A stretch of 58,543 bases of DNA from Planctomycetota bacterium. Its GTDB lineage: Bacteria; Planctomycetota; UBA1135; UBA2386. Shown piece after piece: positions 44,760-52,887 of the stretch. Numbering within the stretch: position 1 is the first letter of the stretch; each line of letters begins with the position of its first letter. The stretch is from assembly GCA_021776805.1 (NCBI GenBank), contig JAJFFD010000086.1, positions 1 to 58,543 of the forward strand. Reading direction: 5' to 3'. Both the position numbers and the translations under genes were made by a program. Below the pieces are notes generated by a model. That model saw only the letters and a list, made by a program, of their open reading frames with translations. It did no database searches and was not told the DNA's origin.

Positions 44760-46226
44760 ATGTTCGACTCCCTGGCTGGTGCTCTTAATTCCGCATACAC
44801 GGCGCTCGTCGGCAAGAAAGTCCTTACGGAGCAGAACATCGATGACGGCATCCGTGCCGTTCGGCAGGCCCTCTTGGAGGCGGATGTCAACTTCAAGGTC
44901 GCCAAGGGTTTCATCAAGGACGTCAAGGAACGGGCCCTTGGGCAGGATGTCATCAAGGCCGTGGATCCGGGTGACCAGTTCGTCAAGGTTGTTCACGATT
45001 GCCTGAGCGAGCTTCTGGGCGGGGAAAAGACCGGTCTACCCCATGCGGACAAGGGCCCCTTGATCCTGATGACCGCTGGCCTGCAGGGCTCGGGTAAGAC
45101 CACCAGCTGTGCCAAGCTGGCGCTGCTACTGCGCAAGACCAAGAAGAAGAATCCCTTGTTGGTTGCGGCAGACTTGCAGCGGCCGGCAGCTGTCGAGCAG
45201 CTGCAGACCCTGGGTAAGCAGCTCGGCATTCCAGTGCATGCCGAAGGGGTTTCCGGTCGCGCGCCGGAGATCTGCAAACGCGGCATCGCCTATGCGATCA
45301 AGAATCAGCATGACCTGGTGATCTTGGATACCGCCGGTCGCTTGCACATCGACGAACCTCTGATGCGCGAGCTGGAGGAGGTGCACAAGAAGTGCAAGCC
45401 CCATGGGGTGCTCCTGGTCTGCGATGCCATGCTCGGCCAGGATGCGGTGAACTCGGCTTTGGAGTTTCATAAGCGCCTGCCGATTCACGGCGTGATCCTG
45501 AGCAAGGCGGATGGCGATGCCCGCGGTGGTGCGGCGCTCTCCGTGAAAGCGGTGACTGGTCGACCCATTCTCTATGTGGGCACCGGCGAGAAGCCGGACG
45601 ATCTCGAGGAGTTCGACCCACCGCGGATGGCCGGGCGCATTCTCGGCATGGGCGACGTGGTCACCCTGGTTGAGAAGGCCCAGGAGGTCATCGACGAGAA
45701 GCAGGCTGAGAAGGACGCCAAGAAGATGCTCCGCGGCCGCTTCAACTTCGAGGACTTCATCAAGCAGCTGAACATGATCCGCAAACTCGGATCGATGAAG
45801 AAGGTCCTCGGCATGCTTCCCGGCATGGGGCAGATGCTGAAGGACGTGGATCTGGATGATGATCGCTTCAAGCGGGTGGAGGCGATGATCCACTCCATGA
45901 CTGTCCAAGAGCGTCGCAACCCGGACGTCATCCACGTTCAGCGGCGCCGGCGGATCGCCAGCGGGAGCGGCAACGACCTGCAGGCGGTGCACGACTTGAT
46001 CAAGCAGTTCAAGATGATGCAGAAGATGATGTCCAAGCTCGGCAAGGGCGGGCTCGGGGGCATGATGGGTGGGGGGATGCCGGATCTCGGTGAACTCGGC
46101 GGCATGCCAGGAATGCCTGGGATGCCAGGAATGCCCAAGACCGGCAAGAAAGGCCGATTGCCCGGCCCAGGCGCTCAAGGGGGTCTGGATGAGCTCGGTG
46201 GCTTCATGCGCCGGAGGAAGCGCTGA
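44760..46226 (+). CDS. ffh: Signal recognition particle protein Ffh
   Basis: GTPase that binds signal sequences and 4.5S RNA and delivers ribosomes to FtsY. It is 488 aa. The N domain begins MFDSLAGALNSAYTALVGKK. G-domain motifs are GLQGSGKTT, DTAGRLHIDE and SKADGDARGGAALS. The M domain (KVLGMLPGMGQMLKD, RRRRIASGSGND, FKMMQKMMSKL) binds RNA and signal peptides and ends in a Gly/Met/Pro-rich tail with repeated MPG units. rpsP follows, a common neighbour. Confidence 0.98.
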   Translation: MFDSLAGALNSAYTALVGKKVLTEQNIDDGIRAVRQALLEADVNFKVAKGFIKDVKERALGQDVIKAVDPGDQFVKVVHDCLSELLGGEKTGLPHADKGPLILMTAGLQGSGKTTSCAKLALLLRKTKKKNPLLVAADLQRPAAVEQLQTLGKQLGIPVHAEGVSGRAPEICKRGIAYAIKNQHDLVILDTAGRLHIDEPLMRELEEVHKKCKPHGVLLVCDAMLGQDAVNSALEFHKRLPIHGVILSKADGDARGGAALSVKAVTGRPILYVGTGEKPDDLEEFDPPRMAGRILGMGDVVTLVEKAQEVIDEKQAEKDAKKMLRGRFNFEDFIKQLNMIRKLGSMKKVLGMLPGMGQMLKDVDLDDDRFKRVEAMIHSMTVQERRNPDVIHVQRRRRIASGSGNDLQAVHDLIKQFKMMQKMMSKLGKGGLGGMMGGGMPDLGELGGMPGMPGMPGMPKTGKKGRLPGPGAQGGLDELGGFMRRRKR

Positions 46227-46276
46227 TCCCTGGCAGGAAATTCCACGGGTCCGGTGGCTTTCCAGGGGCCGCGAGG

Positions 46277-46282
46277 TATAAA
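46277..46282 (+). promoter_or_regulatory. Candidate -10 element of rpsP
   Basis: TATAAA in the 109-nt ffh-rpsP gap, with a C-rich leader and a clear AGGAG (46325-46329) before the TTG start. No strong -35 is seen. Confidence 0.3.
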
Positions 46283-46335
46283 GTTCCGCCCTTTTCGCCG
46301 GGCCCCTTCCGCACCGCTTCATCCAGGAGTCACCT

Positions 46336-46758
46336 TTGGCAGTCAAGCTGCGTCTCAAGCGCTTTGGTCGCCTGAACCACCCCACTTACCGTATCTGCGC
46401 CGCTGAAGGTTACTTCGCGCGCAATGGACGGGTCATCGAGACCCTGGGCTACTACCTTCCCAAAGCCAAGCGCAAGGAAGAGCAGTTCAGCTTGAATGCG
46501 GAACGAGTGGGTTATTGGCTTTCAGTCGGCGCGTGCCCCAGTGAGACCGTCACCAGCCTGATCAAGCAGTCGGGCATCGCAATGCCCGTCTCCAGCCCGC
46601 GCAAGCGGAGCAAGAGCAAGGCCAAGCCGAAGGCATTTACCCCACCCAGGCAGTTGGGCAAGGGTCGCAAGTCCAAAGCCAAGTGGCGGGCGAAGCACGC
46701 TCCGGCGGCGCCGGTAGCCGAGGCCAAGGCCTCGGAGACGACTTCATCAGAGGATTGA
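46336..46758 (+). CDS. rpsP: 30S ribosomal protein S16 with extended C-terminus
   Basis: Small-subunit protein S16. It starts with TTG at 46336, six nt after AGGAG. The conserved part (AVKLRLKRFGRLNHPTYRI, FARNGRVIETLGYYLP) covers about the first 80 residues. The remaining 60 form a basic, Lys/Arg/Ala/Pro-rich extension (RKRSKSKAKPKAF), longer than typical S16 (about 80-90 aa). Same-strand order ffh-rpsP is conserved; the following gene is not rimM or trmD. Confidence 0.96.
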   Translation: MAVKLRLKRFGRLNHPTYRICAAEGYFARNGRVIETLGYYLPKAKRKEEQFSLNAERVGYWLSVGACPSETVTSLIKQSGIAMPVSSPRKRSKSKAKPKAFTPPRQLGKGRKSKAKWRAKHAPAAPVAEAKASETTSSED

Positions 46759-46762
46759 GTTA

Positions 46763-47530
46763 TTGAGTCCCGCGGCGGGTAAGAAGAAGAAGGTGGCAAA
46801 AAAGTCTGCCAAGAAAACTGCGTCAAAGACGCCGGCCATCAAGGATCCTCGTGAGCCCTTGGCGCCCTCGCCTGCCAATCTCCGGGGGCTGATCGATGGT
46901 CTGCGTACGGCCCTCGAGCGCCTGGAGAAGCCCGCTGAGCCCCGGCCGGGAGATCTGGTCCAGGCCTACATGCACATAGTATTTGCGGAAGGTCTGCCCT
47001 GCGGTTACGGCCAGGAAGTCCTACGCCGGATCGACAAGGAGTACGTCGATCGCAACGAGTTCCGACTCACCGAGGCCTTCGAGATCGCTGAGCTCATCGA
47101 GGATCTGGACATTCCGGATGCACTGCGGCGCTGTCTGGTGGTCAAGAACTCCATTGGTGAGATCTACAACGATCAGAACGGTGTTCACATGGAGTCCCTG
47201 CGCGAGGCGGTGGTTGCTGAGCGGAAGAGCTTCTTCCAGCGTGTTCCTGCAATCCCGCCCAAGGGCATCGCCTTTATCAATACGGTCATGAACCTGGAAG
47301 AGCTGGCGACTTCGCCGCGTTCGACCCAGCGAGCGCAGCTGCGCTTGGGCTTGGATCCGAAGAGCAAGGCGGCTGAGACCTTCGTCAGCGAGTACCGAGA
47401 AGTCTTGGCGAGTTTCGGACACCTGCCTCTCCTGGTGGGTCCCGATGGCGTGGATGGCAAGCCCAACCTCGAAGCCGAACTCTGCCCCACCTGCCAGCTC
47501 AGTCGGCTCTCGGCGAAGGCCAAGAGCTAG
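46763..47530 (+). CDS. Unrecognised protein with Lys-rich N-terminus, downstream of rpsP
   Basis: A 255-aa soluble protein starting with TTG (46763), 4 nt after rpsP. The N-terminus is strongly basic (GKKKKVAKKSAKKTASK). The remainder has AYMHIVFAEGLPCGYGQEVL, a helical middle (LTEAFEIAELIEDLDI) and a C-terminal ELCPTCQLSRL with a C-x2-C pair. The helical order and the C-terminal CxxC bring to mind HhH-GPD DNA glycosylases such as endonuclease III, but the hairpin GVGxKTA and catalytic Lys/Asp are not recognisable, so this is speculation. It occupies the place where rimM-trmD-rplS often follow rpsP. Confidence 0.75.
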   Translation: MSPAAGKKKKVAKKSAKKTASKTPAIKDPREPLAPSPANLRGLIDGLRTALERLEKPAEPRPGDLVQAYMHIVFAEGLPCGYGQEVLRRIDKEYVDRNEFRLTEAFEIAELIEDLDIPDALRRCLVVKNSIGEIYNDQNGVHMESLREAVVAERKSFFQRVPAIPPKGIAFINTVMNLEELATSPRSTQRAQLRLGLDPKSKAAETFVSEYREVLASFGHLPLLVGPDGVDGKPNLEAELCPTCQLSRLSAKAKS

Positions 47531-47602
47531 TTCTGGCGAGGCCGTAGGGCCCGAGGCGACGAGCTCCGCGGGTTTCCGCGATCAATCCGCCGCTCCCTGA
47601 GG

Positions 47603-47608
47603 GATAAT
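47603..47608 (+). promoter_or_regulatory. Candidate -10 element of maf
   Basis: GATAAT lies 12 nt before the maf GTG start (47621) in the 90-nt gap. No good -35 seen. A short or missing leader would result. Confidence 0.3.
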
Positions 47609-47620
47609 CCGGGCAGCATC

Positions 47621-48193
47621 GTGCTCTATCTGGCATCCACATCCCCGCGCCGTCGGTCTCTTCTCGAGTCGGTGGGCATCCCCTTCACCACGGTCGAGCC
47701 GGGGGAGGAGCCGCGTGGCTCGGGGACACCGGTGGAACTCGCCCGCCTGCGCGCTCGCGCCAAGGCCCGCGGGGCCCAGATCACCGAGCCTGGAGCCCTC
47801 GTCCTGGCTGTGGACACGGTGGTTGATCTGGATGGCTGCGAGCTAGGCAAGCCGCGGGATCGGGCGGATGCTGCTGCCATGCTCCGGGCGCTGAGTGGCC
47901 GTGAGCATCAGGTGCACAGCGCCTCCTGTGTGCGGCGGCTTGCCCGGGATGAGGCTGTTGAGTGGCTCGACGTCTCCACTGCCCGGGTGAGCTGCTCCGA
48001 GCTCAGTGAGGATCAAATCGAGAGCTACCTGGCCCTCGGTGAGTGGGTAGGCAAGGCAGGGGCCTACGGGATCCAGGGTGAGGCTGGACGCTTCATGCGT
48101 CTGCGCTGTGGTGAAATCGACACAGTGATCGGCCTGGCTATTTCTCCCCTGCGCGCCCTGCTGAGTCATAACTCGGAGGCCGGATGGCTCTAG
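47621..48193 (+). CDS. maf: Maf-like nucleoside triphosphate pyrophosphatase
   Basis: Hydrolyses non-canonical or excess dTTP/UTP to the monophosphate. The 190-aa protein begins MLYLASTSPRRRSLLESVGI (GTG start), the family signature. Acidic and Lys residues for metal and catalysis are in LAVDTVVDLDG and GKPRDRADAAAML. KAGAYGIQGEAG follows near the C-terminus, and closes with the usual VIGLAISPLRALL. The stop overlaps the next gene by about 10 nt. Confidence 0.95.
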   Translation: MLYLASTSPRRRSLLESVGIPFTTVEPGEEPRGSGTPVELARLRARAKARGAQITEPGALVLAVDTVVDLDGCELGKPRDRADAAAMLRALSGREHQVHSASCVRRLARDEAVEWLDVSTARVSCSELSEDQIESYLALGEWVGKAGAYGIQGEAGRFMRLRCGEIDTVIGLAISPLRALLSHNSEAGWL

Positions 48194-48681
48194 GCCTTGG
48201 CGGCCGGATCGGCATCGGGCTGGGCTTCGGGCTCTGCCTGATTCTCGGTCTGAACTTCCTGCTCCAGGAAGAGCCGGCTGAGGCGGCGGGGAGCGACATT
48301 CCTTCTGCTCTCGAGACTGGGACGCCCCTGCCCTCGGGAATCCCTCGCGGTCGAGCCATGCTGCTCTATCTGGTGGCCCCGGGTGAGATCTTCCCTGGCA
48401 CGGTCGCTCCACTGGCCGAAATCCAGCGCGGGGGTGCGGTGAAGCTGATTCGCGGGGCCCCTCCGGCCATGCATCCTCAGGATGGGGAGCTCTGGCTGGC
48501 AGCTGGGGTCATCCTGCCTGCAGCCGAGTTGTCTCGTCTGGACCCCTTGGAACGAGCCGCTCTGCTCAATCTGCTCAGCATCTGGAGTGTCCCCGAGGGC
48601 CTCCGACCGGAGCAGGTCGAGGCTCTGGGCCTGCGCTTCCGACCTGGAGAATTGCGTGGCCTCCTGCGCTGGCTGCGTTGA
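48184..48681 (+). CDS. Small membrane-anchored protein of unknown function
   Basis: A 165-aa protein with one N-terminal hydrophobic segment (GIGLGFGLCLILGLNFLL) acting as anchor or signal, then an extracytoplasmic domain containing LYLVAPGEIFPGTVAPLAE and GELWLAAGVILPAAELSRL. It overlaps maf by 10 nt in another frame, and codon usage remains normal, so both are likely real. I recognise no family. Confidence 0.6.
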   Translation: MALGLGGRIGIGLGFGLCLILGLNFLLQEEPAEAAGSDIPSALETGTPLPSGIPRGRAMLLYLVAPGEIFPGTVAPLAEIQRGGAVKLIRGAPPAMHPQDGELWLAAGVILPAAELSRLDPLERAALLNLLSIWSVPEGLRPEQVEALGLRFRPGELRGLLRWLR

Positions 48682-48685
48682 GCGC

Positions 48686-48713
48686 TTGCACCCTCGGCAT
48701 CCCCTCCTAGAAT
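48686..48713 (+). promoter_or_regulatory. Candidate sigma-70 promoter of rpmE
   Basis: TTGCAC (48686-48691) and TAGAAT (48708-48713) with a 16-nt spacer, just after the upstream stop. Predicted start near 48720, giving an 80-nt leader. Confidence 0.45.
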
Positions 48714-48727
48714 GCGCCGCTCCTCCA

Positions 48728-48801
48728 AGCCGAGAATCGGCTGCGGGGGGCGCCTCCCCGGCACCCTGCCTGTGGCTGCCCCGAGCACAGGAGTTGCGAT
48801 C
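48728..48801 (+). promoter_or_regulatory. Structured rpmE leader, candidate ribosomal-protein leader
   Basis: Two adjacent hairpins: AGCCGA-GAA-TCGGCT (48728-48742, perfect 6-bp stem) and a G/C-rich hairpin from about 48744 to 48759 (GGGG/CCCC arms around GGCGCCT). They precede AGGAG (48789-48793) and the ATG. L31 leaders that autoregulate are known in several phyla. Confidence 0.35.
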
Positions 48802-49020
48802 ATGAAAGCTGATATCCATCCCCAGTACAGCGCCTGCCAAGTGACATGCGCCTGCGGAAACGTCTTCGAGACGAAGTCCACCAAGAAGACGATCAAGGTC
48901 GATATCTGCTCGGACTGCCATCCCTTCTTCACCGGCGCGCAGAAGTTCGTCGACACCGCGGGACGAGTCGACAAGTTCCGTCGCCGTTATGGTGAAACCA
49001 AGGGCAGCCCGAACAAGTAG
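48802..49020 (+). CDS. rpmE: 50S ribosomal protein L31
   Basis: A 72-aa large-subunit protein. The ATG at 48802 has AGGAG 8 nt upstream. [40 protein letters not shown] and VDKFRRRY are the L31 signature. It retains cysteines (CxxxCxC and CxxC), so it is the zinc-binding type rather than the Zn-free paralogue. prfA follows 77 nt later, as in many bacteria. Confidence 0.98.
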   Translation: MKADIHPQYSACQVTCACGNVFETKSTKKTIKVDICSDCHPFFTGAQKFVDTAGRVDKFRRRYGETKGSPNK

Positions 49021-49097
49021 CTGTTCCTGGACGCACCTGAGGCTGTTCTTGAACCCGGTGCTCCTGAACCAAGAAACGCCAGACCTCGTTCAGCTCC

Positions 49098-50183
49098 ATG
49101 AATGAGATCCTGCGCCCCCGCATCGTGGCCAAGCTTGACGGCATGGTTGCACGACTCAACGAACTCAGCGCTATGGCGGGCGATCCGGAGGTTCTGAAGC
49201 TTCCAGATCGCATGGTCAAGGTCCAGCGAGAGCTCGGTGGATTGCAGGATCCTGTGCGCAGGTATCAGGAGTACCGCGATCTCTGGGAACAAATCGAAGA
49301 GCATCGCTCCCTTCTCGAGCCCGGCGCAGACCCTGAACTCGCTGAACTTGCCCGGTCCGAGTTGCCTGCTCTGGAAGCGGACGCCTCTCGCAAGGCTGAG
49401 GGACTCATCGACTCGCTTCTGGCCAGCGAAGGTGAGAACACTCGCTCCGCCATCGTCGAGATTCGTGCCGGGACTGGTGGTGAAGAAGCGGCTCTCTGGG
49501 TGCGGGACTTGCGCGACATGTACCTGCGCTATGCGGAACGCATGGGTTGGAAGATCGATCCCATTTCCGAAGCTGCCGCGGACATGGGAGGCCTGAAAGA
49601 GTCAATCTTCAGCATCCAGGGACGGGGAGTGTTCAACTACCTGCGTTTCGAGATGGGTGGCCACCGGGTCCAGCGCGTGCCAGCCACCGAATCTCAGGGG
49701 CGTATCCATACCTCCGCAGCCACAGTGGCAGTTCTCCCTGAAGCCGAGGACGTGGAGGTGGACGTCAAGGACTCGGATCTGGAATGGCAGGCGGTGCGGG
49801 CATCCGGCCCTGGCGGCCAGAACGTCAACAAGGTTTCCTCGGCAGTGCGCGTTACTCACAAACCAACGGGTTTGGCGGTCTTCTGTCAGGAAGAACGCAG
49901 TCAGATCAAGAACAAGACCAAAGCCCTGAAGTTGCTCAAGTCTCGCCTTCTGGATGCGGAAAGGCAGAAGGTCGAAGGGGCGCGGGCGGCGGAGCGCCGG
50001 AGCCAGGTGGGCAGTGGAGATCGCAACATGCGCGTCCGAACATACAACTTTCCGCAAAGTCGGTTGACCGATCACCGGCTTGGACAGAACTTTTCCCTCG
50101 ACCAGATCTTGGAAGGCAAGTTGGAGCCGGTGATGACCGCTCTGCTTGCCGTGGATCGCGAGCAGCGGATCGAGGACCTCTAG
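49098..50183 (+). CDS. prfA: Peptide chain release factor 1
   Basis: Class I release factor for UAA and UAG. It is 361 aa. The stop-codon recognition tripeptide PAT is in [15 protein letters not shown], marking RF1 rather than RF2, and the GGQ catalytic motif is in [16 protein letters not shown]. The closing stretch [14 protein letters not shown] is conserved. The Gln of GGQ is the substrate of PrmC, encoded 0.8 kb downstream. Confidence 0.98.
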   Translation: MNEILRPRIVAKLDGMVARLNELSAMAGDPEVLKLPDRMVKVQRELGGLQDPVRRYQEYRDLWEQIEEHRSLLEPGADPELAELARSELPALEADASRKAEGLIDSLLASEGENTRSAIVEIRAGTGGEEAALWVRDLRDMYLRYAERMGWKIDPISEAAADMGGLKESIFSIQGRGVFNYLRFEMGGHRVQRVPATESQGRIHTSAATVAVLPEAEDVEVDVKDSDLEWQAVRASGPGGQNVNKVSSAVRVTHKPTGLAVFCQEERSQIKNKTKALKLLKSRLLDAERQKVEGARAAERRSQVGSGDRNMRVRTYNFPQSRLTDHRLGQNFSLDQILEGKLEPVMTALLAVDREQRIEDL

Positions 50184-50255
50184 GCAGAACAGAATTCCTC
50201 AGCTGGACATAGCCCTCTTACCGACCCCTCTACCCTCATCTATCGGAGAAGTCCC

Positions 50256-50978
50256 ATGACCGAAGAGCACGACGACATGCCTGAACTGGAGCCCATTGCC
50301 GAGCCGGCTCAGGCTGCACCTGCAGCGGCCGCTGCCGCGCCCGCACCTGCCAAGCGTCCAGGATTGCCAGGCTTGCCGCCACCAGCCTTCAATCCAACCG
50401 CGGACAAGGAGTATTACCGCTTCCTGTTTGCCGGCGTGATCATGTTCGTTGGTTGCATGATGCCCTTCGGCCCCGAATGGGGAATGAATGGCTACAAGAC
50501 CATGAGCGGCGCCTTCTTCATGCTGATCTCCATAGGCATGATTTGGAGTTGGTGGGGGGCCATTCACTCTGCGAGATTCAGTGGCAAGAACCTGCGTTGG
50601 GTTGGGCTCTGCTTCATCCCCTTCGTGGTCGAACTCTTCAACCTGATCTCGGCCTTCGACGAACCAGCGGTGCGCGCTCTCATCGATGCCCAGGCGCTGG
50701 CTCTCGAAGGCGCAGTTGCTGTTCCCATCGCGGTGGACTGGAGCGAAGTCTGGGCTGGGATGACCGACTTCAACAACCCGGCCGCTACCGAGAAGGTGGG
50801 CAACTTCTTCCGTGCCTTCGGAACCGGCAAGGTCTTCGTCTTCGTCGGCGCCTTTCTCGCGGAGCTCTTCATGCTCATGGCGGTCTTTGGTGGCGCCAAG
50901 GCTGCCAAGCAGCAGAAGGTTGCCAAGGCTGCCGAGCGCAGTACCAAGGGTGCGCGGGGATCGGGGCGGCGTCGCTGA
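50256..50978 (+). CDS. Four-helix membrane protein of unknown function
   Basis: A 240-aa protein. The N-terminal 45 residues are Ala/Pro/Glu-rich and probably disordered. Four hydrophobic segments follow: FLFAGVIMFVGCMMPFG, GAFFMLISIGMIWSWW, WVGLCFIPFVVELFNLI and VFVFVGAFLAELFMLMAVFG. The C-terminus is Lys/Arg-rich (KAAKQQKVAKAAERS). No family recognised. It lies between prfA and prmC, an uncommon insertion, and ends 18 nt before the prmC GTG. Confidence 0.75.
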   Translation: MTEEHDDMPELEPIAEPAQAAPAAAAAAPAPAKRPGLPGLPPPAFNPTADKEYYRFLFAGVIMFVGCMMPFGPEWGMNGYKTMSGAFFMLISIGMIWSWWGAIHSARFSGKNLRWVGLCFIPFVVELFNLISAFDEPAVRALIDAQALALEGAVAVPIAVDWSEVWAGMTDFNNPAATEKVGNFFRAFGTGKVFVFVGAFLAELFMLMAVFGGAKAAKQQKVAKAAERSTKGARGSGRRR

Positions 50979-50995
50979 GCGAGTCCCCGGATAGC

Positions 50996-51841
50996 GTGCT
51001 CGAAGTACTCCGTGCGGCAACGGGGTACTTCGAGCAACGCAAGATCGATGCTCCGACTCGATCCGCCGAGCTGCTCATGGGGCGAGTCCTCGATCTCGAT
51101 CGCATGCAGCTCTATCTAGCGCACGACCGTCCACTGAGCGTTGCGGAGAAGGATCGACTGCGGGCCCTGGTGGCGCGACGTGGGCAGGGTGAGCCCCTCG
51201 CGTACATCCTCGGCGACTGGGAGTTTCATGGCCATGTGCTGGCGGTCAGCCCAGCGGTTCTGATTCCCAGACCGGAGACCGAGGGGCTGGTGGAGCTGGC
51301 TCTGGAGCTGGCTCCCGAGTCCCAGCGATGCCTGGACATGGGCACAGGCAGCGCAGCTATCGCCATCGCTCTGGCCATGTCCTGTCCAGACTTGTTGATC
51401 AGCGCCACGGACGTGAGTGCCGAGGCCCTGGCCCTCGCCCGGCAGAATCTGGAGAAGCATGAACTCAGCGATCGGATCGAGCTTCTGCATGGTTCCTATT
51501 GGGAGCCGATTCCTGCAGGCCGGCGCTTCGATCTTCTGGTATCCAACCCACCGTACGTGGATCCGGCGCGAACGGAGCTCTTGGCGCTAGATGTTCGCGA
51601 TCATGAACCCGCAGTGGCGCTATTTACCCCGGCGGGAGATCCTGCGGCGCCTGTGCGCGAAATCCTTGCGGGCCTGCCGGGCTTCATGAGTCCGGGCGGC
51701 TGGATCTTCGTCGAAACCGGGGTCGGTGCCGCCGAGGCTTCCCTGGAGCTCTTCACTGGGGCGGACTTTCTCCGGCAGGTCGAACTCAGAGAGGATCTGG
51801 CGGGGATACCCAGATACCTCAGTGCCCAGTTCGATAGCTAG
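50996..51841 (+). CDS. prmC: Release factor glutamine methyltransferase
   Basis: Methylates the GGQ glutamine of release factors. A GTG at 50996 gives 281 aa, near family length; earlier in-frame codons run inside the preceding gene. The N-terminal helical domain (ATGYFEQRKIDAPTRSAELL) is followed by LIPRPETEGLVELAL, SAM motif LDMGTGSAAIAIAL, and the NPPY catalytic motif in LLVSNPPYVDP. The stop codon shares CTAG with the convergent pilZ stop. Confidence 0.95.
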   Translation: MLEVLRAATGYFEQRKIDAPTRSAELLMGRVLDLDRMQLYLAHDRPLSVAEKDRLRALVARRGQGEPLAYILGDWEFHGHVLAVSPAVLIPRPETEGLVELALELAPESQRCLDMGTGSAAIAIALAMSCPDLLISATDVSAEALALARQNLEKHELSDRIELLHGSYWEPIPAGRRFDLLVSNPPYVDPARTELLALDVRDHEPAVALFTPAGDPAAPVREILAGLPGFMSPGGWIFVETGVGAAEASLELFTGADFLRQVELREDLAGIPRYLSAQFDS

Positions 51842-52176
51842 GCAACCGGCACGTTCGCCGAGACGTAGGCCTCGAGGGCAGTCTTGGCATCCGGACTGAC
51901 TTCGGTGAAGAAGACAGCGACCTCGAAGCCGCCCTTCTGTTCTTCGCAGCGCACGACCGCACCCTGGATGCGATGCCTTTCTTTGCCGCCGGGCAGGTCG
52001 AGATCGATGCAGAGCAGGCTCATTTCCTGCAGGGGCTGCGGGTAGATGCAACAGAGTCCGTTTGTGGAGAGATCCTTGAGAGTTGCCTCGCTCGGATCCC
52101 CGCTTTCGGACATGAGGATGGGGAAAGAGGCCTTTGCCCTAGGTGCGCGACGGCGCTCTTGTTGTGTCCCTGACAT
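51838..52176 (-). CDS. PilZ-domain protein, probable c-di-GMP binding
   Basis: A 112-aa single-domain protein. The c-di-GMP motifs are RRAPR (RxxxR) and DLSTNG (D/NxSxxG). From ATG 52176 (MSGTQQERRRAPRAK) it is a standard stand-alone PilZ; in-frame codons to 52248 add residues with no family likeness. The effector partner is unknown. Convergent with prmC and divergent from ssb. Confidence 0.9.
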   Translation of the reverse strand: MSGTQQERRRAPRAKASFPILMSESGDPSEATLKDLSTNGLCCIYPQPLQEMSLLCIDLDLPGGKERHRIQGAVVRCEEQKGGFEVAVFFTEVSPDAKTALEAYVSANVPVA

Positions 52177-52273
52177 GGATTCTCCGGGGAGATGCTGACC
52201 GATCCAGACGCGAGGTCTCGAGCAGGGGCTCGCGTCCGGGCTTTCCATGGCCCCCTGCGAGGAGCAGGATACA

Positions 52274-52281
52274 AAGGAGGA
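52274..52281 (+). promoter_or_regulatory. Strong Shine-Dalgarno that decides the ssb start
   Basis: AAAGGAGG, with ATG at 52288 after 6 nt. The ATG at 52348, where conserved SSB sequence begins, has only GGAGG 14 nt before it. Confidence 0.7.
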
Positions 52282-52287
52282 GCACGG

Positions 52288-52791
52288 ATGGCTACGATCG
52301 TTCCTTCGGCCTCCACCGGATCAAGCTTGGAGGTGCGGCGGATCACCATGGCAAACTTCAACAAAGTCATTCTCCTCGGCAACCTCACCCGTGATGTCGA
52401 GATGCGCTACACCCAGGGAGGGACGGCTATCGGCAAGCTCGGTATGGCCGTCAATCGCCGCTACACCCAGAACGGCGAGACCAAGGAAAGCACCTGCTTC
52501 GTGGATCTCACTGCATGGGGGCGTCAGGCGGAGATCCTCAGCCAGTACACCAGCAAGGGCGCCCAGCTCTTCGTGGAGGGTCGGTTGGAATACTCGACCT
52601 GGGAAGCCAAGGAAGGTGGCAAGCGCAGCAAGCTGGAGGTGGTAGTCGAGAACTTCCAGCTCATGGGCGGCCGTTCTGGAGGCCGGGAAGCTCAGGATAA
52701 TCCAGGAGCATCTGCCGGCGGCCGAGGTACTGGACCCGTCGATGCCAACGAAGGCGGCGCTAGCGCCGACTTTGACAGCATCCCCTTTTAG
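52288..52791 (+). CDS. ssb: Single-stranded DNA-binding protein, with short N-terminal extension
   Basis: OB-fold protein that coats single-stranded DNA. The conserved part begins MANFNKVILLGNLTRDVEMR (52348) and includes CFVDLTAWGRQAEILSQY and YSTWEAKEGGKRSKLEVV. The C-terminus has a Gly-rich linker and the acidic tip DFDSIPF for partner binding. I prefer the ATG at 52288, giving 167 aa and a 20-residue Ser/Thr extension, because of its strong Shine-Dalgarno; if wrong, the protein is 147 aa. Followed by the coiled-coil/actin-like gene pair. Confidence 0.95.
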   Translation: MATIVPSASTGSSLEVRRITMANFNKVILLGNLTRDVEMRYTQGGTAIGKLGMAVNRRYTQNGETKESTCFVDLTAWGRQAEILSQYTSKGAQLFVEGRLEYSTWEAKEGGKRSKLEVVVENFQLMGGRSGGREAQDNPGASAGGRGTGPVDANEGGASADFDSIPF

Positions 52792-52887
52792 GCTGCCCCC
52801 GAACCATCCCTCTCAAGTCCCGAGGACACCGGTCCGAAAGGTCAGACGAGCGCTCTATTGCCATATGTGGGGCGCACGGATGGTTCT

